Positions 1 through 10,310 of a stretch of 64,000 nt of DNA are shown here, piece by piece; the stretch's first letter is position 1; the number at the start of each line of letters is the position of its first letter. The position numbers and the translations under genes are program-made. The DNA is from Manihot esculenta (taxonomy: Eukaryota > Streptophyta > Magnoliopsida > Malpighiales > Euphorbiaceae). The notes under the pieces were generated by a model. The model was not told where the DNA came from. It did no database searches and was given only the letters and a program-made list of their open reading frames with translations. The stretch covers positions 9,219,873 through 9,283,872 of the forward strand of contig NC_035171.2 of assembly GCF_001659605.2 (NCBI RefSeq). Direction: 5' to 3'.

Positions 1-350
1 TATTCAATGTTACATCATTTACCTTGTCTTCTTCCAAAAAACTAAACAAATTGCATGTGAATTTGAACTGAAATTCCGCAAGTAAAGGATTATTGGTTCA
101 AAATAGACCACTGAGGAATTTCCAATTATTTGTTGTTTCTTCCCAACCCCCGTTTCCAGTTGCTGCATTGCATGGTTTTCTTCTTCCCAGTTAATCAATA
201 TGAAGGAAAGCATGTTGAAGATTAAACCTCCTCAGTCAAAAGCACTTTCAGATGTCCATTCAAGAAAACTGAAAGTCCAGATGGTTCTCATGCATAAGGA
301 AAACAGAAAGCAAATCTAAAAGAAAAGTGAATTATCAAGCATCTTGTTAG
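1..350. other. No gene recognised
   Basis: No supported coding region is seen here. The stretch lies downstream of the minus-strand WD40 scrap. It may hold more decayed sequence of that gene, but I could not follow a reading frame. Confidence 0.4.
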
Positions 351-652
351 TCATCGTAAGTTCCAACAAGGGCTCACATTAACTGGCCAACAGAACTGGA
401 AGTGATTCAGAAGCTGAAACCTCTCCATGTCGTATTCTCTCACACTGCAATCATTGTTAGACGCCATAAAATGAACTCCACCCCTGCAAAACAGATTTCA
501 TTATTATCTGTGTCCGTTGGAAAATAATTAATTGTGCTTGGACAATCTAAAATAATAAAACTACCTTATACTGTCATATATCTCAACAGCATTTATGGCA
601 TTATCATCATATGTGGTGCGGGCACAAAAGCTAATGCCTTCTTTATCTAAAT
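351..652 (-). pseudogene. WD40-repeat protein gene fragment, two exons
   Basis: Two minus-strand pieces read as one protein once a GT/AG intron is removed. The first exon is about 652 to 565 and the second 483 to 351, with the codon split across the junction (AG then G, arginine). The peptide includes CARTTYDDNAINAVEIYD and, across the second exon, GGVHFMASNNDCSVREYD then MERFQLLNHF. This resembles the plant transducin/WD40 family of uncharacterised proteins in which an Asn-Asn-Asp motif follows such a segment. After PVNVSPCW the frame runs into TGA, where the family normally continues for over 200 residues. Both the start and the rest of the propeller are missing, so this is a scrap. Family assignment is from remembered motifs. 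Confidence 0.6.
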
Positions 653-1475
653 TTCAATAAAAATCAATTGAGAAAACACCTAGATGTACTGCAGACACGC
701 TTCCATAATTTGAAGTCAGCTTTTGTTCAAAATGATTTTGCTATAGATGATTCTTGCTGCATTGGATTTGACCTGTGGGAAGACATCGGGGTTTGTTCTT
801 CTTTTTCCCTTTTTTTTTTTTCTCTCTTTTCTACTGAAACTTACATTTTATTCTTTATTGACCTTATTACTATGTATTCTGATAGTCTGCACTTACAGGC
901 ACAAACTAGGCATGAGACGGTTAAAGTCAAGGATTGTCCCATATATGAGCAATTATGCACAATATTTACAGATACATCAGCTGATGGAAAATATGCACAA
1001 TCAAGTCATTTTGAAGGATTGGAAAAATCGATTGGAAATGATGGTACAGGCTTAAGTTCAAATCCTGCTGGTGAGTCCTCTCATCCTGAAAATCCATCTT
1101 CATCAAGGCCAGTGCAAGCTAGCAGATAAGATGATTAAGAATATATCAAACAAAAAGAGGAAACAGACAGAGCCTTCTTCTGATCAGAATAAGAAAGATC
1201 AAGAAATAAATGAAACTATGGCAGAGGCCTTGTTTGATATGGTGGCTGCTTCAAGGTGGAGAAAGGCTGCTCTAAAGCAAAATAATGAAAGATTTACCAT
1301 AACTAATTGCATTAGAGCACCGGATGAGATGGGAGACATTGATCAACAGCTGTACTTTGCAGCTTTGGACCTGATTGAGGAGCCTAGCTTGAGAGAGAAG
1401 CTGGACCTGATTGAGGAGCCTAGCTTGAGAGAGACATTTATATCTATGAAAAGTTATCAGATTCGGTTGAATTGA
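644..1475 (+). pseudogene. Myb/SANT-like (L10-interacting MYB type) gene fragment
   Basis: The 5' part reads through the second half of a plant Myb/SANT-like DNA-binding domain (Myb_DNA-bind_3 type): LRKHLDVLQTRFHNLKSAF, then a Trp-Glu-Asp stretch. A clean GT/AG intron at 791-898 follows (108 nt, phase 0, itself open), then VKDCPIYEQLCTIF, the usual end of the domain. The frame stops at 1127-1129. A frame shifted by one continues with a Lys/Arg-rich linker and the C-terminal segment typical of this family (AAL..NNERFTITNCI, then LYFAALDLIEEPSLRE) to 1475. The shift is either a frameshift mutation or a very short intron (1071-1125). The N-terminal half of the domain is absent and the 5' end abuts an opposed WD40 scrap, so this is a truncated copy. 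The ORF at 28209-28622 is a relative of its C-terminal part. Confidence 0.65.
1368..1433 (+). repeat. 36-bp in-frame tandem duplication inside the Myb-like fragment
   Basis: A 36-bp unit beginning GACCTGATTGAGGAGCC occurs at 1368 and again at 1404. It repeats twelve residues (DLIEEPSLREKL) in frame. The related ORF at 28209-28622 has the segment only once, so the duplication is local to this copy. Confidence 0.9.
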
Positions 1476-2496
1476 TTGCAGGGGAAGTGTGGTAAATCCA
1501 CCATTTTCTTATAGGTCAAGGGAGACATTTTGCTTTTTTTAATCCCCAGAGGTGTAAACATCATCTTTAGTTACCATGATCTTATCTTTAGCAAACAAGG
1601 CCTTTTAAATCAGGGTGTTTAATGATCCAGCAGGTTCGCAATACCACAAACTAGGTCTATACGAGCATGCAAATTGAGATTTCGCATAGGCAATCAAAGT
1701 TTATAGTTGAAGTGATCTAAAACCTCATAATATTAATAATGTTATGAGGTAAATTTGGACATTTCCTCGTAATTTTATGAACAAATTAAGTTAGAGTTCC
1801 CTTTATGTCAAATATGAACTATCTAAAAGCAATTAAATCAAGCACCCTTTTCTCTCTCTTATTAATTTATATTTTTTAATGTCCAAGTGAATCATGATCA
1901 TCTCTCTCGGAAGCTTTTGAACCCCAAAGTCTTAACAAATCAATATTGGAAGGAATTTCGATCGGAAACAGGCCAACAGTCTCAAAGATTTCTTAATTAA
2001 AGTCTAAGCCACCTTTGAAAGAGTAAAGATAATGAATGTATTACAAACCCAGCAAGAACTGATCCCTCAACCTAAGTGTGGCTACTCACTACCAGAAAAA
2101 ACTGAGGGAAGCCATACAAATAAATCTTTCATGGTACAGTAGCTTTGATTGACATGCATACCGACGCACAGACTCTCTCCAGCTATAAATTTTGAGGATA
2201 AATATATATTTCTTTCTAAATGCACATAGGATATTGAGTGAATGTTGCATTACGTCTGGAGTGGAGGAGTTCGCTTGGCTCCTCATGCAAGCGAAAAATG
2301 GATCTCCTCTTCCTGCACAACTTTTCAACAGTAGTGGCCAGTAGAAAATGCAAATGAGGTACTTAATCCTCTCTCCACCAACAAGTTGTAAATGCACCAT
2401 GCACATTAAACACTAAGCTGAATGAGATGCCGGGAAAATTTTCTTCTTCAACAAGACAAAATATCAGACACAAAACATATTTCTCTTAGAGAAACA
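1476..2496. other. Intergenic, no gene recognised
   Basis: This is AT-rich sequence between the Myb-like scrap and the 3' end of DPH5. The ORF of about 105 codons at 2089-2406 on the minus strand has no recognisable motif. The right-hand end probably contains the DPH5 3' untranslated region. Confidence 0.5.
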
Positions 2497-4985
2497 TTAT
2501 ACACTTCCATCATCTTTTTGGTGTGGACTCCCTCCTTCGAGTTTGTAAACGTCCAGCATTTCTTCTTCTAGGGGATGGGTCTTCCCCACAATTACAAGAC
2601 AATGCAAGGGTGCTCCAAAATCAACTGCCAGCAGTTGCTTCATTGTTCCAGTAACTATCATTTGATCCTCACTTCCCAACCGAGCAAAGCCAACACATCT
2701 AGTATCTTCATTGTATGCTGCAAGGGAAGAATTGCAAACAGGCCGTGGTTAGAAACTTATTTGCACATCTTCATTTGGGGAAACAAATTGCTTTTAATTG
2801 CACATCTTCATTTGGGGAAACAAATTGCTTTTAATTAAGAAGCTTAAACGCCAAAATGGAGCACCTAAAGAAGGTTCAAAAGTTTAGCATCATCACAAAG
2901 TCTATCAGGGATAAGGAAAGTAGGCAGCCCAGTACGTGCATTTGATGCCTGGCAGAGTACAGGGACCTAAGATCTATATGAAGAGCCTACCCATGTAAAA
3001 CACTCTAATTGCATACTTCCCACCAGAAAGTAACTAATTTAGCAGAGCATGACATCCATAAACAAAGAATTATGAGATTCTATTATTCTTGATCCTCTAT
3101 TAACTTATTTGAACAAAGGAATGTAATTCAAAAATGGATAGCTTTTATCATGCCAAAATTGGTAGATACACAGATACGGAAAGCTCATTTCTATTTAAAG
3201 ATTTGAGTCAATAGCCAAAAACGCGCAAGAAAGAGTTGCTCAAAGGTTAAAAGGCATAAGTTGAGGCTAGGAAGATAGTGTCATAGCCTAATAGGTTATA
3301 GAGAACAATATAATAGCAAACATCGAACATACTTTTTGTTGGAGGATAGCAAGTGCAGTCATTATATATCAGGTCAGGATCAATTCCACAAACCCTCTTC
3401 CCTAAGATTACCTTTCATTTTATAATGGTTGATTATGCAGCTTCAACCAACTCAATTGATACAACACTTTAGTGGACACTATAAAAGTAGAAGTCGTAAA
3501 CATCAATCTATTTTAGTAAGATGGTTTTTTCCCTTTTCCCCTTTATCTGCAAGGCATGGGGTTGTTTCTAACTCATAGTTAATTGAATTCAATTGTTCCA
3601 TAAACTGATGCCTCATATATAGACACAACTGCCACAGCAAGTACTCAAAAACACTTCTGCAACACTAAATAATAGAAATAAGAACAGAAATAGGATCAGC
3701 AAGCTTGGGGGAAAGGAAAAAAGAAAGAAAGGAATAAAGAAAGAAGGTCACAATTGTCAAATAAAGAGCTAAAGATTTAGCTTATGTAAAATAAAACACA
3801 TGCGGAGGTTACAGATTGTTGTTCCGTGCAAAAATAGAAAGAATGCACAAAATACGTTGCAACATGAATGTGTAAAGATAGCAAAACACTTGCTGAGTCT
3901 CACCAGATTCCCCACGTCTTTCCTCAATCTCCAAGAGTTGCTCAATTGCAGTGTTTATAGTCATGTATCTAGGGGGTTCATACTTCTTCCTTCCTCTAAA
4001 AACAATTTGAAAGTGATGAGTTCATCAATAGTTATAGTTATCTGTAATGGAGAAAAAATTTATCTCCAAGGTAAAACTTAAAGGCTTTGATCCATAACCT
4101 TTAACACACACCTGGACAAGGATTCCCAAGAAGGTTCCTTTACTCTTATATCTGTAATGAAGAAAAGCAGATATTTGATCACTAAGATATCATACAAAAT
4201 AGGCAACGGCAAAAGTAAATTTGTTAAATAACAGGCTCACCCAATAAACAAAGTGTATGCAATCCTAGTTCACGATTTCTTTTAATCTTTTCATAAAAGC
4301 TATCAGGTCTCCATGTATCAGTAAAAAAAGGGATGGAAACAGTCTCTCCATAGCAATATAACTGTAATCCACAAATCCCTACAGCATTCATCACAGAAGC
4401 ATTGTGTACCACTTTGATATCAACACCCAATTCCTTTGCTCGAACAACAAGATCTGTATGTGTTGTAGCTCTGCATTCCAAATCAAATTATCCAGAGAAG
4501 AACAACTTCAAAATCAGAGCACGTACAAATATTAAAAACTGCAGTCAAATTATGCAATCAAAACGGAACAGCAAACAAAAATATAGTAAAATTCAAGAGA
4601 CTACATACCCAAAAGGATCTCCAACAACAAGGAAAGCCACATCAGATGTACGAGCTGATGACAATATATCGTCAGCCTTCTCTTCTACCATCTCTCTATC
4701 AGCAATGGTAATTGGTTTCCCATATAAATTTTCCTTAAAAATCAAATTCAAAATCCACAAAGTAAATTTAGATATCAAAGGCATGAAACAATTATTAGAT
4801 TATAAAAATAGAAACAGAGAGGTTCAAACAAGTACCAGAGTGGAAAGTCCATCAGTGGAGAGACCAAAAGAGAGGAGAGAAGTGTAAGCTTCCATGTACA
4901 CCTTCTCACATTTCTGCACAGCTTCTAGGCCTCTTAATGTGATGTCCTTCTCATCTCCCAATCCTAGACCTATTATGTACAGCAT
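2497..4985 (-). CDS. DPH5: Diphthine methyl ester synthase (diphthamide biosynthesis)
   Basis: Six exons on the minus strand: 4985-4836, 4733-4609, 4470-4241, 4151-4112, 3995-3904 and 2717-2497. All have GT donors and AG acceptors, and the splice phases join into one open frame of 285 residues ending in TAA. The length fits the family (about 285-290 aa). The start [20 protein letters not shown] is the SAM-dependent methyltransferase N-terminus of this family. GDPFGATTH lies at residues 88-96, followed by [19 protein letters not shown] and ETVSIPFF. In this family the enzyme uses S-adenosylmethionine to methylate the modified histidine of elongation factor 2 in the cytosol, on the way to diphthamide. 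The gene looks intact. Intron 5 (2718-3903) is by far the longest and carries a small tandem repeat. Confidence 0.93.
2761..2834. repeat. 37-bp tandem duplication in DPH5 intron 5
   Basis: A 37-bp unit starting TTGCACATCTTCATTTGGGG occurs twice head to tail, at 2761 and 2798, without visible mismatch. It lies just upstream, in transcript sense, of the last DPH5 acceptor at 2718-2719. Confidence 0.9.
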
Positions 4986-5112
4986 CTCTTGCCTATCTGC
5001 TAAACCCTAGATACTCTGCAACAACGCCGAGAGCACAATATCTTCACTTCTCAGTTAAACAAGTACTCTTGCCGCCGAATTCTTCAAAGCATAAAATAGC
5101 TGAAACTCAAAC
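4986..5112 (-). promoter_or_regulatory. DPH5 5' flank / likely 5' UTR
   Basis: This short stretch lies between the DPH5 start codon and the decayed repeat at 5113. It should hold the 5' untranslated region and core promoter of DPH5. No specific element could be assigned. The repeat therefore sits close upstream of the gene. Confidence 0.35.
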
Positions 5113-5290
5113 TAGGGATGGCAACGGGTAGGGTACCCGCAAAATTGAGAGTACCCAAACCCGAACCCGATTATATGTAAAATTTCCGAACCCGTCCCAA
5201 ACCCGATTAGTATTTTAATTTTAATACCCGCACCCATTCCAAATCCGTTTAACAATACCCGCGCAATACTACCCGAACCCCATTTTTTTA
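5113..5290. repeat. Decayed transposon end with CCCGAACCC-type repeats
   Basis: It starts TAGGGATGGCAACGGGTAGG, which resembles the terminal repeat of plant hAT-type elements, and continues with many degenerate ACCCGAACCCG and ACCCGC units. No matching inverted end was found nearby, so the element limits are unknown. The hAT link rests on remembered similarity of the end sequence. Confidence 0.5.
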
Positions 5291-6080
5291 CTTCAATTCA
5301 ATGGCAAAAAATTTAAAGATTTGATATTATAACCCAAATACCAAACCTGAATTAGGAAATTTAAATATACTTAAACAAAATAAATATATTACAAATTCAT
5401 CATAACACAACCATTAATAAATTATCTATCAAACATAAAATTTTGAACAAATGAAATGTTTTAGAAGTTCATTAAATTACATTGTTCCATTTCAATTTCC
5501 AATATCAAATTGTTCTCGAAAACCTTCAAAAAAACAAATACAGAAAACATAGATTGTAAATCAATTCCGAGAACTTAGCAATTTCACAAGAACTATATGT
5601 AAGATATGCACAAACCAGCAGTAGAATCAATGACAGGAACCAGGAACCAGGAACCAGATGGATTACATAGAGGGTACTTAGGATTTATAATCTCTTCACT
5701 ACATCAAATATCATTCTGGTAAATTAACACATATTTTTCTTAATCAGCATGGAATCTGATAGTGTTAACATATTTTAACAGCAACTAAAAAGATCTTGAT
5801 TATCAGATTAACAGTAACCAAATAGTAAATAATCAGATAATCTTTAATAGCAACTTTTAGTCCATAAATCAGATTAATAGTCCATAAATTCTAAAAATCA
5901 ACAGTGTTACAATAACCAAATAGCAAATAATCAGATTTTTTACCAGTATCCAAATAATCAGATTAATAGTCCATAAATTCTAAAAATCTTTAATAGCAAC
6001 TAAAAATTCTTTAACAGCATGCACATAAAAGATCTTGATTATCAAAAAATTTGATTGCAAACCTGAAGAGAGTTCCAGTC
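5291..6080. other. AT-rich repetitive sequence without genes
   Basis: No coding signal is seen. Short phrases recur, for example AATAATCAGATTAATAGTCC near 5871 and 5956 and CTTTAATAGCAACT near 5850 and 5989. A triple AGGAACC occurs near 5637-5657. This looks like local slippage or duplication in non-coding DNA. Confidence 0.5.
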
Positions 6081-6272
6081 AAAGGAGATGTCGCCGATGC
6101 CGATTGGGGAGAGGCAAGGGTTGTCTCCGACAGTCGTCTCGTCAGTGAAGTGGGGGAGAGAAGCGTAAATTGGAAAGAGTAGATGTCACCGACTGGGGAG
6201 AGAGAAGGAGATGTTGCCGATGCTGACAGAGGAGAGGGAAGAGTTGTCTCCGACTGGAAAGTGGGAGATGTC
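6081..6272. repeat. GC-richer segment with degenerate GAGATGTCGCCGATG repeats
   Basis: Phrases of the type GAGATGTCGCCGATGCCG, GTTGTCTCCGAC and GGGGAGAGA recur two or three times in about 190 bp. It has no convincing reading frame and stands out from its AT-rich surroundings. Confidence 0.5.
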
Positions 6273-6273
6273 G

Positions 6274-6450
6274 CTAGGGGTGAGCATTCGGTCGGTTCGA
6301 TTCAAAACCGAACCAAACCGAAAACCGAATTGTAGTATTTTACACAAACCAAACCGAATAAGAGGAATAACTGAATCGAATCGAACCGATTTGGTTCGGT
6401 TCGGTTCGATCGGTTTGAACCGATTTTTAAACTTTTTTTTTCACATTCAT
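6274..6450. repeat. CGGTTCGG-type dispersed repeat, one end of a MITE-like element
   Basis: The sequence TAGGGGTGAGCATTCGGTCG is followed by alternating AACCGAACC and GGTTCGGTTC tracts, a near-palindrome. It matches the ends of the better preserved element at 22374-22742. A right-hand terminal repeat is not visible. Confidence 0.6.
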
Positions 6451-7360
6451 TCAAAAATTCTATTGAAATATTTTAATTTTAACTTTTACAAATAAAAAAT
6501 CAATAATAGTCATAAAACAATATATATATGTTCTGACTAGTCTAGTGCACATGTTTTGCATGCAAATTTTTCTGCAAGGCCAGCATTAGAGTCAAACTAA
6601 TAAGAGAACCTTCATTTGGTTCTGTTTTGAGCACAAAAATTTACTATTGGTTTATGATTTTTGTTAAGAGGAAGCCAATAAGAGAACCTTCATGGTATAT
6701 GAGTGTTTGCTTTGATACCAGATTTATGAAGAACCACAACAAATAATAAAACAATGCTCTTAATCTGATTTGACTCTGAATAATCCAAAATATCTAATGA
6801 CAAACAGCACCAACAAAGTTAAATACCAAAAATAAACTAAATACTTTAAATACCCAAACTAACCAAATAAACTACTATAAATTTCTTCCTAAGATTCAGA
6901 AGCCTAAACTCTTTAACAAAGAGTGTAGCACCACCAGGTTAGAGAAGGAGCTAAAACATAATGCTTCAATTCTGCTCTTGCCTCCATTAGTATTTCCTTT
7001 TACACGAAAGATAACCCACTTTAGAATATAACACAGTTAGCACAAAAAGTAAGTTCCAAATTAGCTCTTAGTTACAGTTTATGCTATAAGTCCACCCAAG
7101 TACTGTAAAAAATAAATAAGAAAGCTATTGATCATTGATCAGTGAATGAGCCAAGTTCACAGTTCATTTACTTTCCATGGGCAGTTTCTCCAGAAAGCAT
7201 GACCGCATCAGAAGAATTTGAAAGGAATTAAGGAGATTTTTAGTAACAAGTATAAAGTCTCTTTTCTTAGCTGTGTTAATTTTGTCTTAGCATGCAGTCT
7301 ATATTGTTTGTAGTGTTAGGACATTTAATAAGATACCTCAAACAAGAAAGTTACACAACC
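6451..7360. other. Intergenic, no gene recognised
   Basis: AT-rich sequence without a supported ORF or RNA gene. Confidence 0.45.
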
Positions 7361-7440
7361 AACACTTTTCTCAATAGTGACTCAATACTCTTTATAAAAA
7401 AACACTTTTCTCAATAGTGACTCAATACTCTTTATAAAAA
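7361..7440. repeat. 40-bp tandem duplication
   Basis: A 40-bp unit starting AACACTTTTCTCAATAGTGA occurs at 7361 and again at 7401, apparently identical. Confidence 0.9.
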
Positions 7441-8010
7441 AAATTTACTTACCTTTTACAGTTGCTGATGAGGACTGAGGACTGAGAACTGAGGAAGACT
7501 GAGGGCTGAGGAAGACAGAGGATTGAGGACAACCAAGTTGCTGACGGCGCAGAGAGCCGATGGACTGGAGAGCGACGACCGACGATTGCGTGGAGAGCGA
7601 CGACCGACGCCGACGATTGTGTGGAGGCCGCGAAGAGGCTCTTCTTGCATGCAACACATCAGAAAGCGAAAAAAATGTCAACAACACAAAGAAGCAAGTA
7701 CTGGGAGAGAGGATTTGGGTTAGAAGCTAGAGAAATTGAAAAAACCTTGGGAGAAAACTACAAATCCACCAGTGACAGAGAGACTAGAGAGCGACAGTGA
7801 GGTGAGGAGGAGTCGGCGTTGCTAACTAAGTCGCGCATCCGCAACGTAGTGAAGATCGATGACCCGAGTTAGCCGCGATGGTTAATCGGTCGATGTCGGG
7901 AGGAGAGTGGAGGTTGGTTGGACGGTGGACAGTGGACCCGCTGGAAGTGGTGGAGCTCAGTGCTCAGAGAGAGGCTTGTGTGACGTGAGGCGGCGTGGAA
8001 GGCAAATAAG
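7441..8010. repeat. GC-rich block with CGACGACCGACG and GGACTGAG repeats
   Basis: This roughly 570-bp island is much richer in G and C than its flanks. It contains degenerate GAGGACTGAG repeats (7470-7530) and CGACGACCGACG repeats (7575-7615). Overlapping low-complexity ORFs on both strands have no domain. It may be a leftover of a DNA transposon together with the CGGT-type repeat at 6274, but no element boundary can be drawn. Confidence 0.4.
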
Positions 8011-8029
8011 GGTACATTTCAAAAACGAT

Positions 8030-8370
8030 TCGCAGTATAGGTGATTTTGGTTCGTTTCAATTTTGATTGAAAATATTTATAAATTTATACATATATTTTT
8101 ATTTAAAAATTAAAATTTAAATATTTTTTTAAAATATTAAATTTTTTAAATAAAAATTATTATTGAATAATATTTTTTATATAAATTATTAATTAAAATA
8201 TATAAAAATAAATGAATTTAAATTTTATTCAAATAATAATAATAATAATAATAGAGTTTAAAATAAATAAGATAATTAAAATTAATTTTTAATAAAATTC
8301 TAAACGAATTCGAATTTCTAAAATAAATAAATAGAGTTTGGATTCGAATCCGTATAATTTAATTTTTGCA
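8030..8370. repeat. AT-rich repeat remnant with a short AAT microsatellite
   Basis: This decayed repeat includes an (AAT)n run at about 8232-8252 and ends in GAATTCGAAT/GATTCGAATCC phrases. A similar arrangement, TTTTATTCGAATAATAATAA then AATCGAATTTGAA, lies at 10770-10920. The two copies flank the GA 20-oxidase gene in the same orientation. Confidence 0.5.
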
Positions 8371-8675
8371 ACTACTCCACCCCTTTACCTCCCTACGGCA
8401 TCTCTCATGTCCATGTTGCTTAGCTAATTAGCTTTTCTCGTAATAATCCAATTGAGACCAATCACACAGAATCCTTTCTGAATTAAAATATAAAAGTAAA
8501 AGAAGTTAATTTTTAAATATTTCTTCTTACTATTTGCTTCTTTTATTTATATTATATTGCAAATATTCTCTCCAACTTTCGGACAATAAAACCTAATCAC
8601 AGACCAGCTGGCCTTTTTTTTTGGTGTTTATATTGCCATTTTCCTTTAGACCAGCAGCAAATCCCACTCTCAGCT

Positions 8676-10022
8676 TCAAGTATTCTTCTGTAGCACCCAG
8701 CTACCGAAGACATCTAGGGTATTCATGTCGGCCCTGTAATATGTTTGAGTAAATTCTAGCAGCTCCGACCATGTGAAGTCTGGGTACAACCTTGGATTGT
8801 TGGAGTCGATCAAGTTATTCGGCAGTTTCACCACCTTGTCCATGTTTGGACACAGAAAGAAAGCAATGGATTTCCTAACTGTTTTATTGTTTAACACTGC
8901 TCTGTGCAAGCAACTCCTGAAAATGCCATTTGATAGGGCCTGAAACACAACAAGTTTATTCAATTGTTGGTAACAGCAACTAGGGTTACCAAATAGGTTT
9001 AGCTCAACCCATTTTCAACCATAGAAAATTGATACGCAGAGAGTCTAGTGATGATCTTACCATGAATGTGTCGGCGATATTGACAACAAAAGCTTGAGGA
9101 TCGGGCCGAACGAAATGCCATTTCTCATCAACTAACACTTGGAGGCCACCAACTTCATCCTGATGAAGGATTGTTAAGGAGGTAGGGTCACAGTGAGGCC
9201 CAGTTCCGAGAGTTAAATGAGGTTGCTGGCAGGGAGGATAGTTATTTAATCTCATTATGGAATCATTTCCCTTAAAGAATTCTTTAAAGTATTCCCGGCC
9301 AGCACCTAGACTGAATCCCAAAAGCTCCATAATCTTGAGGGCTAGAGTGTTCATGGCTTCACAGTATTCTTGATACACCTTTCTATTAAAAAGTGAGGAC
9401 AAAAGCCTTGTTATCAACCCCAAAAAAAGAAATTTGCATACAATATATACTATTTAGTTTGTAATAAAATGATTCACTGTTCTTACCCAAAATCTTCAAA
9501 TTCTTCTCCCATGACGTTGAAGAAATATTCTTGGACAATGTTGGACAACTGATCATCATCAGAGTATCGAAAAGAGAGAGTTTCTTTCCACGGAAGTTTG
9601 GAAGAGAACCTGCCAGTGAAGCTACTAGTATATCCACAGTGTTCTCCTAACTTTCTCTGAGCTCTTTGCTTCTCCGCTGGTGACAAACCAAAGAACTTGT
9701 CCATATACTCATGAGCTTTAGCTATAAGTCCCGAATCAACACCATGATTAACAATTAGAAAGAAGCCATGCTTCCTGCATGCCTCATTAATGAGCTGAAA
9801 AGCTTTTGAGACAGCAGAAGGGTCTCCGGACAGAAAGCTTCCCAAGTCAATGGGAGGAATTACAAGTTCCGGGGACTCGAGGCAGGACTTCTCATGTTCA
9901 GGCCAAATGAACTCAGAAGGTACGTTGGTTTGATGTTGAATAATGGAGGCATCGAAAACAACAGGTTCTTGTTTTTCAATTTTTGGAATTGCCATGTTTA
10001 ACGTGCAGCTATCAATGGACAT
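8676..10022 (-). CDS. GA20ox: Gibberellin 20-oxidase (2-oxoglutarate/Fe(II) dioxygenase)
   Basis: Three exons on the minus strand: 10022-9487, 9382-9061 and 8939-8676 (stop TGA). The joined frame gives 373 residues, the usual size. LPWKETLSF, diagnostic of GA 20-oxidases, lies in exon 1. NYPPCQQP is at residues 226-233. Iron ligands are visible as H242 and D244 (PHCD) and H298 (CLHRAV). The 2-oxoglutarate-binding pair is R308/S310 (RKS). The N-terminal DIOX_N-type region contains [12 protein letters not shown] and [12 protein letters not shown]. In the family the enzyme oxidises C-20 of GA12/GA53 stepwise to GA9/GA20, a rate-setting cytosolic step of gibberellin synthesis. An alternative start at 9995 (MAIPKIEKQ) is nearer to typical family N-termini. 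No defect is seen; the paralogue number cannot be assigned. Confidence 0.93.
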
Positions 10023-10310
10023 TTTGCGTGAATTTGTCGATGGAGGAGAGATGAAGTTGGCTCAGCGAGAGGGAAGAGAGTGAAGAGAAAAGCCAAGGCC
10101 GTTCTTTGGAAAATATTGGAATGTTATTATTTTCACTACTGTTGCTACTCCTATTTATATTCTGTCTCTTAATTTTCATATTTCTGAGATTTATCAGAAA
10201 GATATATTCTTCTAAATATTTCATTTTTCCTTTATTAGGCAATTTATGCTCTATTAGGAATCAAAATCACATTGCAGGTAAAGGAAAAACAGAAACAAAA
10301 TCATATTAGA
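10023..10310 (-). promoter_or_regulatory. GA20ox 5' flank
   Basis: Immediate upstream sequence of the GA 20-oxidase. In gene sense it carries a CT-rich stretch close to the start codon, as is common in plant 5' untranslated regions. No specific cis element is claimed. Confidence 0.35.

Noticed and set aside
7445..7723. Overlapping ORFs of 66-80 codons on both strands
   Set aside because: They are low-complexity products of the GC-rich repeat block (Ser/Gln/Pro-rich), with no start context, introns or domain.
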